A stretch of DNA of 64,000 nucleotides. Origin: Macrostomum hystrix. Taxonomy: Eukaryota > Platyhelminthes > Macrostomidae. The stretch covers positions 13,723,501-13,787,500 of the forward strand of contig CATNEN010000001.1 of NCBI GenBank assembly GCA_950097015.1. The letters run 5' to 3'. The position numbers and the translations under genes were made by a program. How positions within the stretch are numbered: the first letter of the stretch is position 1; the number at the start of each line of letters is the position of its first letter. Below are positions 10,036 to 20,031 of this stretch, piece after piece. Below the pieces are notes generated by a model, which was given only the letters and a program-made list of their open reading frames with translations, was not told the origin of the DNA and did no database searches.

Positions 10036-10398
10036 ACGTATAGACCGAGTGGGCAAGCAGCATCGGCTGCCTGAATCACATATCCGTACATATATGTGAT
10101 GGATGTCGATTCGAAAACTGACTTGGCTGTGAATAGACTCAAATGCTGGTATTTTCGCGAAAAGTGTATTTATTTTCGCAAAAATACTGATATGTTTCCA
10201 AAACAAAGGTAAGGGTAGTATTTTTGCAAAACGTTCCTGAACTACTCTCTATATTCGCTGAATAAAAATTATCAGTCTGTTAGAAAAAAAATTGTATTAG
10301 TGGTCAAGATTTCACCATTTGCAGACAAACGTCATTAAAACTCGAACATGCGAAATAAAATAAATATAAATAGCCAGATAACACACTATTTGATTGTT

Positions 10399-10472
10399 AG
10401 TGATCTGGCGTGCAGGTCTAAGGCATTTCTCTCTAATACCAGTGGCTCGGGTTCGAATCCCGGTCAGCCTTA
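10399..10472 (+). ncRNA. tRNA-like Pol III unit 1
   Basis: An A-box-like TGGCGTGCAGGT and a perfect B-box GGTTCGAATCC are spaced as in a tRNA gene, and the T-arm folds cleanly (TCGGG/CCCGG around TTCGAAT). A TATA element (AAATATAAATA) lies about 35 bp upstream and a run of six T about 5 bp downstream, both expected of Pol III units. The acceptor and anticodon stems do not pair well, so it is probably not a working tRNA. Confidence 0.6.
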
Positions 10473-10665
10473 CGCTTTTTTGTTATTAAAAAAACAGCTA
10501 ACATTTTACTATCAATGAAAATAAATCTTTACTAGAAATCTATTTTTTTATATTCGAATCCCCACTATTTGTGGATCCCCATTATTATTAACGTACTTTT
10601 GCTCGAATACGCCAGTTAAGAAAAGAAAAGCAATATAAATAGCCAGACAACACACACTTTAATTG

Positions 10666-10738
10666 TTAGTGAACTGGCATGCAGGTCTAATGCATTGTCG
10701 CTAGTACAAGTGGCTCGGGTTCGAATCCCATTCACCCA
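10666..10738 (+). ncRNA. tRNA-like Pol III unit 2
   Basis: A second tandem copy of the unit at 10399 has an A-box-like TGGCATGCAGGT, a B-box GGTTCGAATCC, an upstream AATATAAATA and a downstream seven-T run. The outer stem is better here (GTGAA near the start against TTCAC near the end). Confidence 0.6.
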
Positions 10739-11218
10739 ACGCATTTTTTTATTTAAAAAAAATGGGCAACATTATACTAGAAATGAAAAAATATTTTTAC
10801 TAGGAATCTGTTTTTTTATATTGGAATCCACACTTTTTGTGTGGATCCCCATTATTATTAATGTTTACTTACTACTGCAATATTACTTATAGTAGGGCCG
10901 ATTGCACCTGAAGTAGTAAAGTATACTGCGAAAGTAATTGAATTAACATGGCTAGTCTATATACTTGTAATGGTTTTTTCGCGAAATAGCCATAGAAATT
11001 TTATCTATTAGTATTTGCGAATTGGGGATTGCAATACACACGAGTGAATTTTCGCGAAAAAAAAGTTTTGTCTGTAGTCAAACCTAGAACTACAGTTGAG
11101 TACAGTCGCAAAAGTGACCTATGTAAGACTGAGCGCGCTTAACATCTACTTTGTGACCGACTGACTGACCGACCGAGTAATTACGAGTTAATTCCTACGC
11201 CTCGACTTGAATTTTGAA

Positions 11219-13934
11219 ATGTCAGCATTTCGTGGCCGTGGAAAGAAGGCTCGTGTGGATGCCAGCATTGCTACACCGGATGCTAATGGTCTACGCCAGA
11301 CTATGATCGTGGATTACTTTAGATCTCAGCAGTCAACCGATCGTCCTACTGGCGCAGCATCTAGACCGAGTGTGCAAGCATCATCGGCATCATTTACAGC
11401 AATGGCAGGAACGGCTGGTCGGGCATCGGCTGCCTTCACTGTTCCCCGCCTTGCAGTAATACAGCAGCAGCAGCAGTCGAAACAGCAGCAGCAGCAGCAG
11501 CAGCCGAAGCAGCAGCAGCCGAAGCAGACTGTCCCATCGAGTGCAATTCGGAAGCGTCGATATGCCCGATCGACTCTACGCAAGCGGACGCGTACAGTTG
11601 TCGATTTGGATGCTTCGTCTAGCAATTCATCGTCGTCTGATGCTGAAGACACTGGCGTTGGATCTCTAGTAGCCATGCGACAGCCTCTGGTTATTGTTGC
11701 CCAACCAATTTGTGGCGCCGGCGACCATGCTGATCGCATAGAGTCCACGCCTAAAGTGCTATCATCTGAAGATGACTCAGCGGACGACTTGCTAGCAGAC
11801 GACGTACAGCTGGAGATTGTGGACGAGTGGACGAGCAATACAGACAATGTAGAGTCTAATACTGCCCCTGTTTTGACGGCCTCTAATAGTTCAGCCTTGT
11901 CATCGCAGCTAGTCGATGATAAGTACAAAACAGAGGTGGCAGAATTATTGCGCGTTAATGGCGAGTCGACTATTCCTAAAAATAGTGCCGCACTTGGTGC
12001 CTGTCCGACTTCGCCAGATTATGCGCCTCGCTCTACACCGGCAATGTCTGTCATCGAGAATGGGACAACATCCGATGCTGATGAACCAGTTCGCGCTGTA
12101 TTCTCTCCAGCGTATGTCGACGCTTCTCAACCAAAAGCGCAACAGTCGGGACGACTGCAGCAATCGCAGCAGCAGCAGCAGCATCAACAGCGAGAGCAAC
12201 AACCGCAGCAACAGCCGCAGCAGCAGCAGTGGCGGCAGCCGCTGCGGCAGCAGATACAACGGCGTGAACGGCAGCAGCAAGAAGTTGGTGGCGTGGCATT
12301 TGCTCCGATAGCCGATGAATATGCGTTGTGTCGTTCGACATCACCACTTCTACGGCTATGTCCTCGAGCTCCAATTACCGACTACGCCTCTTTAACAGCA
12401 GAGGGCAGGTCGGTTCTTATGACTAGAAGGACGCTACATCTTATAGAGATTGCATTCATCTCGAGCGATGTGGAAAAATTCAAGGCGTTTCTAGAAGATG
12501 AATTGGTAGCTCCATGTGCACAGTTTGCCATCGGCGCAACATCATGTATTCAGGTTGACATGCTGACCAGCGAAGAAATCCGAGCGCGTCGTCAGCAGAA
12601 ATACAACATGTCAATCCGTGAATGTTTAGGAGCTCCGAATCATCCCAATGGTTTGCTGATGTTCCTGAACCTGCGCCAACCAGAAGATGGTTACACTGTT
12701 TACTGCGGACTGCATGCCCTTTTGATGGAATCTGCGGAAGCTTCGGCCTACCTGCATCCTACAATGTGTAGAATGACAGTGTCTGGTGTACGCAGTGCGT
12801 CAAGTGCAATTAAGCTTGTTACCAGTACGGACGAGTTTCCAGCTCTTTTCCGCGTTTCTACTCAAGAGTGCAGCTTGCTGACCAAGGCCTTTTGCTGGGT
12901 TGCTGCTCATGAGACGTCATCTACTGAGCCTTTGCTAGATAGTGGCTTCATGTTCGAACACTTTCGTGTCAGACAAGAGCTCAGCGATTACTTTAAGGTG
13001 ACTCAGATGAAACGCGTAATAGCAACAGAGGTGCTAGCTGGTTGCCAAAACTGTCGCCCTACTGCCGCTGCCGCCGCCGCCGCTGCTGATGATGCTGCAA
13101 CAGCCGACTATGCGAGGACGACCTTGCCTACTCAGCTGGAGGTATGCAAAATATTATAATACATGACATTTTTTAGCACACGTACGAGTATTGATCATTG
13201 AATTTTTGCTGTTGTTTTAATTCAAATAATTATTACTTTTGGACAATTAATTAATTAATTGTATGCGAACCTACCTAACAACACAACAGGTCTCTGCTGC
13301 TGCTGCTGATGTTGCTGCTTCCGCTGCTACTGCTGTTCAAGTATTTGATGCCGCCGTCGCTCATGTTCCCCGGTTGATCGCCGCCGCCACCAACGTGTGC
13401 CCAACTGTAAAGGCTGTGTGCAGCGCGTTGCAATTGCCAACTGGTGTCGTCTATCTATACGGCCCGTCTGGCGTTGGGAAGACCCACTCTGTGCAAAGCC
13501 ATCTCGGTTCTACGAAAGTGCTGAATATCCAGGTGCAGAAGCGGTCTAACACGTTTATGTTTGACAAGCTCTGCGAGACTATACACACTGCCATGTTTAT
13601 TGACGAGCTACGCCCGCAACTGTTTGATGACACATCTGAAGTCATGTGCACACTACTTCGTTTGGTCAATGGAGACACTTTTGAAGTCAATGCTAAATAC
13701 AAGGCTATTCGACACGTCTCTTGGCTCAATCGACTGTTAGTGCTTGCTGGGCATGCTCCGGTCAGTGCGTATTCGATGGACTTTCAGCGCCGATTAGAAC
13801 CGACACCTGATGGGCACAAGCGTCCGGTAGTTGCCATCTTCATTGGTCATTCCCTCAGTGCCGACTACCAATGCGATGGACAATGCCACCCAATACGCAA
13901 TGTGTTTGGCGATCACCCGGACCGGCGAGTATGA
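11219..13934 (+). CDS. Rep-like protein with C-terminal superfamily-3-type helicase (two exons)
   Basis: Exon 1 runs 11219-13141 and exon 2 runs 13290-13934; the GT-AG intron (GAG/GTATGC ... ACAACAG/GTC) keeps phase 0, giving about 855 aa. Residues 1-390 are low-complexity with Gln-rich tracts (~80-105 and ~305-350) and Ser/Asp patches. Residues ~395-640 form a globular block of unknown family; its start (a Leu/Ile strand followed by a helix) could be a much diverged Rep nuclease, but I see no clear HUH or Tyr-x-x-Lys motif. Exon 2 carries Walker A (GPSGVGKT, ~700), Walker B (MFIDEL, ~745) followed by R-P and an L-L-R-L-V-N-G-D-x-x-E-V-N segment, and a sensor strand (LLVLAGH, ~790). This order resembles the helicase half of CRESS-DNA virus Rep and other SF3 helicases. 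Likely role: unwinding DNA during element replication. Confidence 0.7.
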
Positions 13935-14269
13935 GCGACAAGACGGTGCTGTTAGCAGGTTTTTTTTACACCAAACTGCCTGCATGCTGCTATTTTATCG
14001 ACTATATTTTTACTCGGTCATTTAGTCAGTCAGTCTTTCAGCTGTTTTTTTATATTTTTTACTGTTTCATACTGTTTTTGTATGCAATTTTATAATTAGT
14101 CATACAAATAAAATCAATTTATATGCTCAGTTTTGAGCTTTTATTGTTGTGAAGTAGGTAATTGCTACTTCTGTTGCAAAAAAATCATATTTCTTATTAC
14201 TATATATAGTATTACGCATTCAAACGAAGGTATATGCAAAGTGTCAAAGTATTAATTAATAAAATTCAT

Positions 14270-15010
14270 TTACAGGTGTTATCGCGAAAATAAAATAACG
14301 ACTTTTATCCGAAAGTAAATAGCGGTATTTTTGCAAAAGTTATTAAAGTCGTGTGAATGGCTACATCTTAAGGTATTTTCGCGAAAAGACTGCTATCCTA
14401 TTAAACGCAGGTAGTAAAGGTAGTTTGCGGCTGTGACCTGGAAAAGTTATTAAAGTAGTGTGCATGGCTACATCTTAAGGTATTTTCGCGAAAAGACTGC
14501 TATGCTATTAAACAAAGGTAGTTGGCGGTATTTTTGCAAAAGTTATTAAAGTAGGTTATATGCGTGGCTATATGTTAAGGTATTTTCGCGAAAAGACTGC
14601 TATGCTATTAAACAAAGGTAGTTGGCGGTATTTTTGCAAAAGTTATTAAAGTAGGTTATATGCGTGGCTATATGTTAAGGTATTTTCGCGAAAATACTGC
14701 TATGCTATTAAACGCAGGTAGTAAAGGTAGTTTGCGGTATTTTTGCAAAAGTTATTAAAGTAGTGTGCATGGCTACATCTTAAGGTATTTTCGCGAAAAT
14801 ACTGCTATGCTATTAAACAAAGGTAGTTGGCGGTATTTTTGCAAAAGTTATTAATGTAGGTTATATGCGTGGCTATATCTTATGGTATTTTCGCGAAAAT
14901 ACTGCTATGCTATTAAACAAAGGTAGTTGGCGGTATTTTTGCAAAAGTTCTTGAAGTTGTGTGCGTGGCTATATCTTAAGGTATTTTCGCGAAAATACAT
15001 GCATATTATT
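14270..15010. repeat. Palindromic ~100-bp tandem array 1
   Basis: About seven copies of a unit of ~95-105 bp run head to tail. Each contains the palindrome GTATTTTCGCGAAAATAC or a one-base variant (AAAAGAC), then CTGCTATGCTATTAAACAAA, GTAGTTGGCGGTATTTTTGC, AAAAGTT and a TGCATGGCTACATCTTA tail. Related half-sites (TATTTTTGCAAAA) alternate with the full palindromes. No coding frame. Confidence 0.9.
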
Positions 15011-15441
15011 AGACTAAGTATATTGTACTTTTTTAACCATAGACATATTTAGTATTTCTGCAAATTGCCAAGAGTCATGAGTGCATTTTTTTCGCGAAAA
15101 GACTATATATTATCTATATATTGTATTGAATACCTGTGAATGAAAAATAATGACAGTTTTTTTGCAAAAATACTAACGATACGATGATGAACATATTTTT
15201 GCGAAAGAACATGTTCTAAAACAAATACAAACTGCGAAATTGCTTTGAGTACTAACATACAAACAATAATGCTTAACATAGTGCTGATGATTGTTGGTGA
15301 TGGTATTTTCGCGAAAAGATTAGTGTATTTTCAATCATTTACAACACAACACATATGTAGATATCAAATAGTATTGATAATCAGAAGCTTTATAATATCA
15401 CTGTAATTAATCATAGTGAATGTATTTTTTATAATATCATT

Positions 15442-16122
15442 TCAAACTTGTGCCTCCTCAATTGCAATCGCTACTGCTGCTGACGCTTCCGCCTCTTCAG
15501 CTGCGGCATACAATAGGCAGTCGTCAGCTGGGTCAAATGTACAGCTACTGGCTGTCATCGCTGCTGCTGACGCCTCTGCCTCTTCAGCTGCGGCATACAA
15601 TAGGCAGTCGTCAGCTGGATCAAATAAACAGCTACTGGCTGCCATCGCTGCCGCTGCTGCTGACGCCTCTGCCTCTTCAGCCGCGGCATACAATAGGCAG
15701 TCGTCAGCTGGGTCAAATAAGCAGCTACTGGCTGGCATCGCTGCCGCTGCTGCTGACGCCTCCGCCTCTTCAGCTGCTGCATACAAAAGCTCGTCATCAG
15801 CTGGGTCAAATAAACAGCTACTGGCTGCCATCGCTGCCGCTGCTGCTGACGCCTCCGCCTCTTCAGCTGCTGCATACAAAAGCTCGTCATCAGCTGGGTC
15901 AAAGCAATTGGCTGCCATCGCCGCTTCGACCTCTTCAGCTACGGCGTATAACAAATGGTCGTCTGCCAGGCCGAATACAAAACTGTATGTTGAATTGTAT
16001 GTTTCATCATACCCGTAGTCATCATAGCCTGGCTCTTCATTCAGCTCAACGTCATCGTCGTGACAGTTGGATTTTTCCGCATCGTTTAGAGTTGGCCCTG
16101 ATGATGATGTTGATGTAGGCAT
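15442..16122 (-). CDS. Acidic Ala-rich protein with ~33-residue tandem repeats
   Basis: The protein is 226 aa, starting MPTSTSSSG. The N-terminal ~70 residues are acidic (Asp/Glu/Tyr-rich). The rest consists of five imperfect repeats of about 30-33 residues, each with FDPADD, LLYAAAEEAEAS and a run of Ala. The opposite strand is also open through the repeats. I chose the minus strand because its frame begins with a non-repetitive acidic domain and an ATG facing a divergent neighbour at 16359. The family is unknown; the repeats probably form amphipathic helices. It could be a structural or scaffolding protein of the element. Confidence 0.55.
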   Translation of the reverse strand: MPTSTSSSGPTLNDAEKSNCHDDDVELNEEPGYDDYGYDETYNSTYSFVFGLADDHLLYAVAEEVEAAMAANCFDPADDELLYAAAEEAEASAAAAAMAASSCLFDPADDELLYAAAEEAEASAAAAAMPASSCLFDPADDCLLYAAAEEAEASAAAAAMAASSCLFDPADDCLLYAAAEEAEASAAAMTASSCTFDPADDCLLYAAAEEAEASAAVAIAIEEAQV

Positions 16123-16358
16123 GGCGAGACAATGGGGGCAGTATTTAAAATGTTGAACTTGTTTTATTTACTTCATTAATTGTCCAAAGTTTCAACTGCA
16201 TTGATTACATATTCCCAATCACATAAGATTATCAGCAAGCTTGTTACCATAGACTAGCAATAGGGTTTTTAGTTGGTTACTTTACTAAGGTAAGTGGCGT
16301 AACTTATTTACACATTTTAGATTCTTAATTATTGTTTCAAATAAAAAAAAACTACAAC

Positions 16359-16817
16359 ATGTCATCACTGGGTGCGCGGCACAATGGCGGAGATCGAGAT
16401 CGAGATATCGACAGAGAGGATCACAACTCTGGCAACGACAAACCGATCTCGTGCCCTACCGTCAGTAGCAGCACAGATGTCGTGATTGGCACTGAGCGAC
16501 GTCGACGAAGGCACAGCTCGGATAGTAGTTCAGACTCGGATTTTGCTATTCTGCCTTCACGTCAACGTGTTCAGTACGTATTGCATCGTCCAGGTGTCGT
16601 GCGCATTTACAATCAGAGATTTGGAATTGTGAACGCCAATCCGACACGTGATTTAGCCGGCCAATTGCAACTGCCGCAGCATGCGCAAGTGACCGATATA
16701 CAGTCACCAATTATAAGCAGCAGCAGCAGCAACAGTAACAATGGCGGCACTGGCACTGAAAGAGAGCGTGGCGATGCCAATCGTGCTGCAAATAACCCAG
16801 ATTTGAATGACATGTAG
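16359..16817 (+). CDS. Small hydrophilic Ser/Arg-rich protein of unknown family
   Basis: The protein is 152 aa with the first ATG at 16359; upstream codons have no other ATG. It has an Arg/Asp-rich N-terminus, a basic stretch (ERRRRRH, ~53-58) that could be a nuclear localisation signal, a Ser/Asp run, a short ordered core (residues ~75-115), then Ser/Asn low complexity. It is transcribed divergently from the gene at 15442-16122, and the ~236 bp between them may be a shared promoter. No known domain. Confidence 0.5.
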   Translation: MSSLGARHNGGDRDRDIDREDHNSGNDKPISCPTVSSSTDVVIGTERRRRRHSSDSSSDSDFAILPSRQRVQYVLHRPGVVRIYNQRFGIVNANPTRDLAGQLQLPQHAQVTDIQSPIISSSSSNSNNGGTGTERERGDANRAANNPDLNDM

Positions 16818-17330
16818 CAATTGTTTTGTTAAGCACTGTTGCCATTGCTTATAATGAAATTAATTAACTGATTAATATAATTAGAAGTTTCATGTATTTG
16901 ATTCATACATCAGAGTATTTAAAATCGACAGTTCATGATGCCTGCAAATGTTTTAAAGTACTTTTATATACACTAGCTCTCGTTCACCTTCACGTGGTAT
17001 ATTCAAAGCATAAGAGTTTGCCGTCACTATTGACAATATATTGTCGCGTTTACCATTAATCATAATCAGACGACTGATGAGATCAGTCAGTAATAAAATA
17101 TTAATACGCGAACACAGATGTGTGCAGGTAGTCAACCGGTAATTATTAATACGGTTTTTATTAAATTTCACCAATACATATAGAGTATAAATATATATAG
17201 AATTTCATTGGTTGAACAAATAATCGTGCCATTCTACAATTAGTCTGATTTGCAAAGTCGCGAGAGCAAAAATAAACGTGTAAACTATAATACATAAAAT
17301 TCTGCATATAAATTCTGTATTTTACAGCAT

Positions 17331-17711
17331 TCATTGTTCGATGTACCAATAGCGAACTCCATGTATGATGAGCTGAAGTTCAGCTTGGGCTTCCTCTAAA
17401 AGCTCTAGCACTTCGATGATGTCTTGTGCTTCATCGTCTCTTACACCAGTCACGGACAAGACAGCCTGATAGTCTTCTGCTGACCGGTGCTTTTGCAGCC
17501 ATTGTTGAGTGCGCCGTAATAATAAACATAGCTCATTAGCGTTGTACTCTGCATTTGGAACACCGCGTTGCAAACTAGGTAGCTGCTCGAAGCACCCTCG
17601 ATGCGCTATGAACCGGCCAATGCAATCTATGCGACAGCTGAGAAAGAGTTGAAATACGCGCGGCTGAAGATACATTTGTACTAACTGCATCTGATCGGCA
17701 ATTAACGACAT
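17331..17711 (-). CDS. Small helical protein, paralogue of the 22342-22761 product
   Basis: The protein is 126 aa, ATG at 17711. It aligns over ~100 residues with the 139-aa product at 22342-22761: shared features are C-x-I-x-C near the start, R-G-x-x-E-Q-L, C/S-L-Q-R, a W-L-x-K/Q-H, a Y-x-x-(V/I)-L-x-V-T block, an E-A-x-D-(I/L) helix and a final I-H-G-(V/L)-x-Y-W. The pattern predicts five or six helices, compatible with a death-fold (CARD-like) bundle, but this is an impression from helix spacing, not a match to a named family. It is in the same orientation as its paralogue. Confidence 0.6.
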   Translation of the reverse strand: MSLIADQMQLVQMYLQPRVFQLFLSCRIDCIGRFIAHRGCFEQLPSLQRGVPNAEYNANELCLLLRRTQQWLQKHRSAEDYQAVLSVTGVRDDEAQDIIEVLELLEEAQAELQLIIHGVRYWYIEQ

Positions 17712-17999
17712 GTTCAGTCAGTTAGTAAATCAAGTAAAGCAAAAAATAGTTTTGTTAAAAAAAATTCTAAACTTTAATCGTTTAATAAGAAGCGATATAC
17801 TAATATTAATATTAATGCGATAAGAAGCCCCCATAGAGTATAATTTATCGAACACAGGTGAGTCAGTCCAGAGACAAATCAAATGAATACAGGCCAGTCT
17901 GGGTATTAAGAACAAGAAATCTTTCTCGGCCAAGAAATCAGCCCACAACCAACGCCATACGGACAGAAGCTACAGGATAGCGAGCGACACAGCACGGAC

Positions 18000-18380
18000 A
18001 TGAGCAACAATAGCAACAAATTTCCCTCCTTCACCGCGGCGTTCCGGGAACACGTACTGGCCTCCGCTGCGGCCGAATTGGAAAGCGCATTGCGAGCAGC
18101 GATGGATGCAGCGACAGCAGTGGCGGCAGCGGAGGCCTGGACGCCGGGACGTCGCGGGAAGGAGGCCGAGATGGCTGCCGCTATGCGGCGGGTCCGGGCG
18201 GCCATGGTCCGCATGGCCCGGGCCCGCCGCATAGCGGCAGGGCTGGATCCTTATGTGAGTAGTAGATTTCGATTCCTTTCATTTGAATATTTATGAACAC
18301 ATATGCATGGTAACATCTGAGCTAACAAACTAAATGAAACCTAAAACCCATCTTTCATCCCGCAGCCGGGTGTGCTATAA
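18000..18380 (+). CDS. Small Ala-rich helical protein, probably spliced (89 aa)
   Basis: The ATG at 18000 opens an 85-codon exon ending at 18254 before a donor GTGAGT. An acceptor (TTTCATCCCGCAG) at 18365 leads into five codons ending in TAA at 18380, giving 89 aa; unspliced, the frame would run to 18296. The protein is almost entirely Ala/Glu/Arg helix with a basic second half (RRVRAAMVRMARARR), so it may bind nucleic acid or form a coiled coil. No family recognised. Confidence 0.5.
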
Positions 18381-18519
18381 TCAGTCCGACTATCTGGTGT
18401 GCTATAATCAGTCCGACGGACCGTATTAGACATTAACAATCATTAAAATATAATCAGTCCGTTTAATAAAAATTCTGTTATTGTTTGTAAATAAAATAAG
18501 CTTAAAATTGTTCTCAAAA

Positions 18520-18655
18520 TACATAACTTCTTATCTTGGTTATTTATTTTATCATTAAAATAATATGAACTGATTGTTGGTTATGTGGTGTACATTGGCG
18601 ATGAGACTTACTACAATAACGACGTAATCGTAATCGATCAGTCTGGTATATAATT
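18520..18655. repeat. Direct repeat shared with 19610-19740
   Basis: Both copies share CATTAAAATAATATGAACTG, a GGTGTACATTGGCG stretch and GACGTAATCGTAATCGATCA in the same order and orientation, about 1.1 kb apart. No coding function visible. It shows that segments within the 20-kb block have duplicated. Confidence 0.75.
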
Positions 18656-20031
18656 TCAAGTAAAGTTTATACAAGTTTCTCATGTAAGAAAATATTAATA
18701 AAAACGGATTCGTTTAAAAAAGTAAAGTACAAACAACGAATAAATTATTATACGCTTACGTCTTGCTAGATATGCCAAGATGCACTATTAAAACGTGCAG
18801 ACTATAGGTATGTAGTGCATTAAATTGTGCGTATTTTACCAAAGACATATCTGCTTGGTACAGCTCGATTTTTTCGCGATTTTTTTTCTTCGTATCCACA
18901 TTTTTTCTTTCGAAAATACAGTCAGACGTTTTTGGCCATAGACAAAAAAACGGCTGCATATAATTCATATTGTATGCAGTATTTTTGCAAAAGATCTTTC
19001 AGTAGCGTGGCTATATCTATGGTATTTTCGCGAATATAGCCAGACATTTCATCTATAATTAGTATTTGCGCACTGCCAATTTTTTTTTCGACAAAGTAAG
19101 AAGGCTCTTATGGAAGACAGCATAGTCACACCGGACTGCTACGGTATTGTAGTGTATATAGTGACTCGGTGTGACGGTTCGGTGGTTCACATACTGCGAC
19201 ATGTCACATACTGGTTAATATCAATTTGCAATTTAACGTTGTACATCGCATAGCTGCTCGTGCCAATGTTAACTTGACGTTGTACGTCTGGTTAAATTCG
19301 CGCATTTTGCGCAACGCAAAATACAGCAGTACTTTGCATAGACGTACAATGTCGAGCTTAACATTGCCTATGCAAGTCTCAACCTCATGAGTGTTTCCTG
19401 GTATGTCCTCATTCTCCCACTGTCTTTCGACTATCTTTTGTATTTTTAAATGTTTCATACAGTTTTTGTATGCCAATTTTATAAAAATGACTGCGACCAA
19501 GTGACTGTCCTTTCAAGCGCAGCTACAGTACATGTCAAATTAGCATTAATAAATAAATAATAAATATAAATAATTTAGTGTTTGTTATTTGTATAATCAT
19601 TAATAGTACACAACTTCTTATCTTGTTTATTCTATCATTAAAATAATATGAACTGAACTGACTGGCGGTTATGCGGTGTACATTGGCGTTGAGACTTATT
19701 ACAAGACCGACGTAATCGTAATCGATCAGTCTGAGATATTATGTTTGTATTTATACTGCGCAAAACCTGAGAATAATGAAGTAGACTTAAAACTAAAATT
19801 TATGTAGTAGAAATAGACAGTAGTGGAATCAAATCGCATAAAGGTATATATTTTTTAGTTTATTCTTATATCAACGTATATTAAATCAATCGATTAAATC
19901 AAGTTCAGTCTGAATTTATTATAAGTGAGTCAGTCGATTATTCAGCAAGCCAGCCAGCCAGCCAATCAGCCAGTAGACAGACAAAGCAGCCCAATCTGAG
20001 TTGCACGCAGAGCCAATTGAATTGAATGAAA
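18656..20031. other. Non-coding stretch within the 20-kb block
   Basis: The sequence is AT-rich with isolated TTTTCGCGAA cores near 18866 and 19024 and the second copy of the 130-bp direct repeat. I see no credible gene. Confidence 0.5.

Larger units (their letters stand above)
10150..10880 (+). repeat. Left inverted repeat region with tRNA-like units
   Basis: From about 10235 the sequence (CTACTCTCTATATTCGCTGA and onward) matches, as reverse complement, 27640-27985 near the right end. The shared part includes a TTAGAAAA tract, GTGGTCAAGATT, ATTTGCAGACAAA, a TATA box, one tRNA-like unit, and the CCCATTATTATTAACGT motif. The left copy carries the tRNA-like unit twice in tandem (period about 267 bp). 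Confidence 0.75.

Noticed and set aside
10040-10080. Possible partial duplicate of the helicase gene's 5' coding sequence (GACCGAGTGGGCAAGCAG)
   Set aside because: The similarity is short and in non-coding context; it could be chance or a tiny duplication and supports no gene.
14270-15010. CRISPR-like regular array
   Set aside because: The whole ~100-bp unit is repeated rather than short repeats with unique spacers, and the DNA is eukaryotic.
15416-16018. Plus-strand Ala/Ser-rich frame of 200 codons
   Set aside because: It is fully repetitive and lacks the non-repetitive acidic start found on the minus strand; treated as the shadow.
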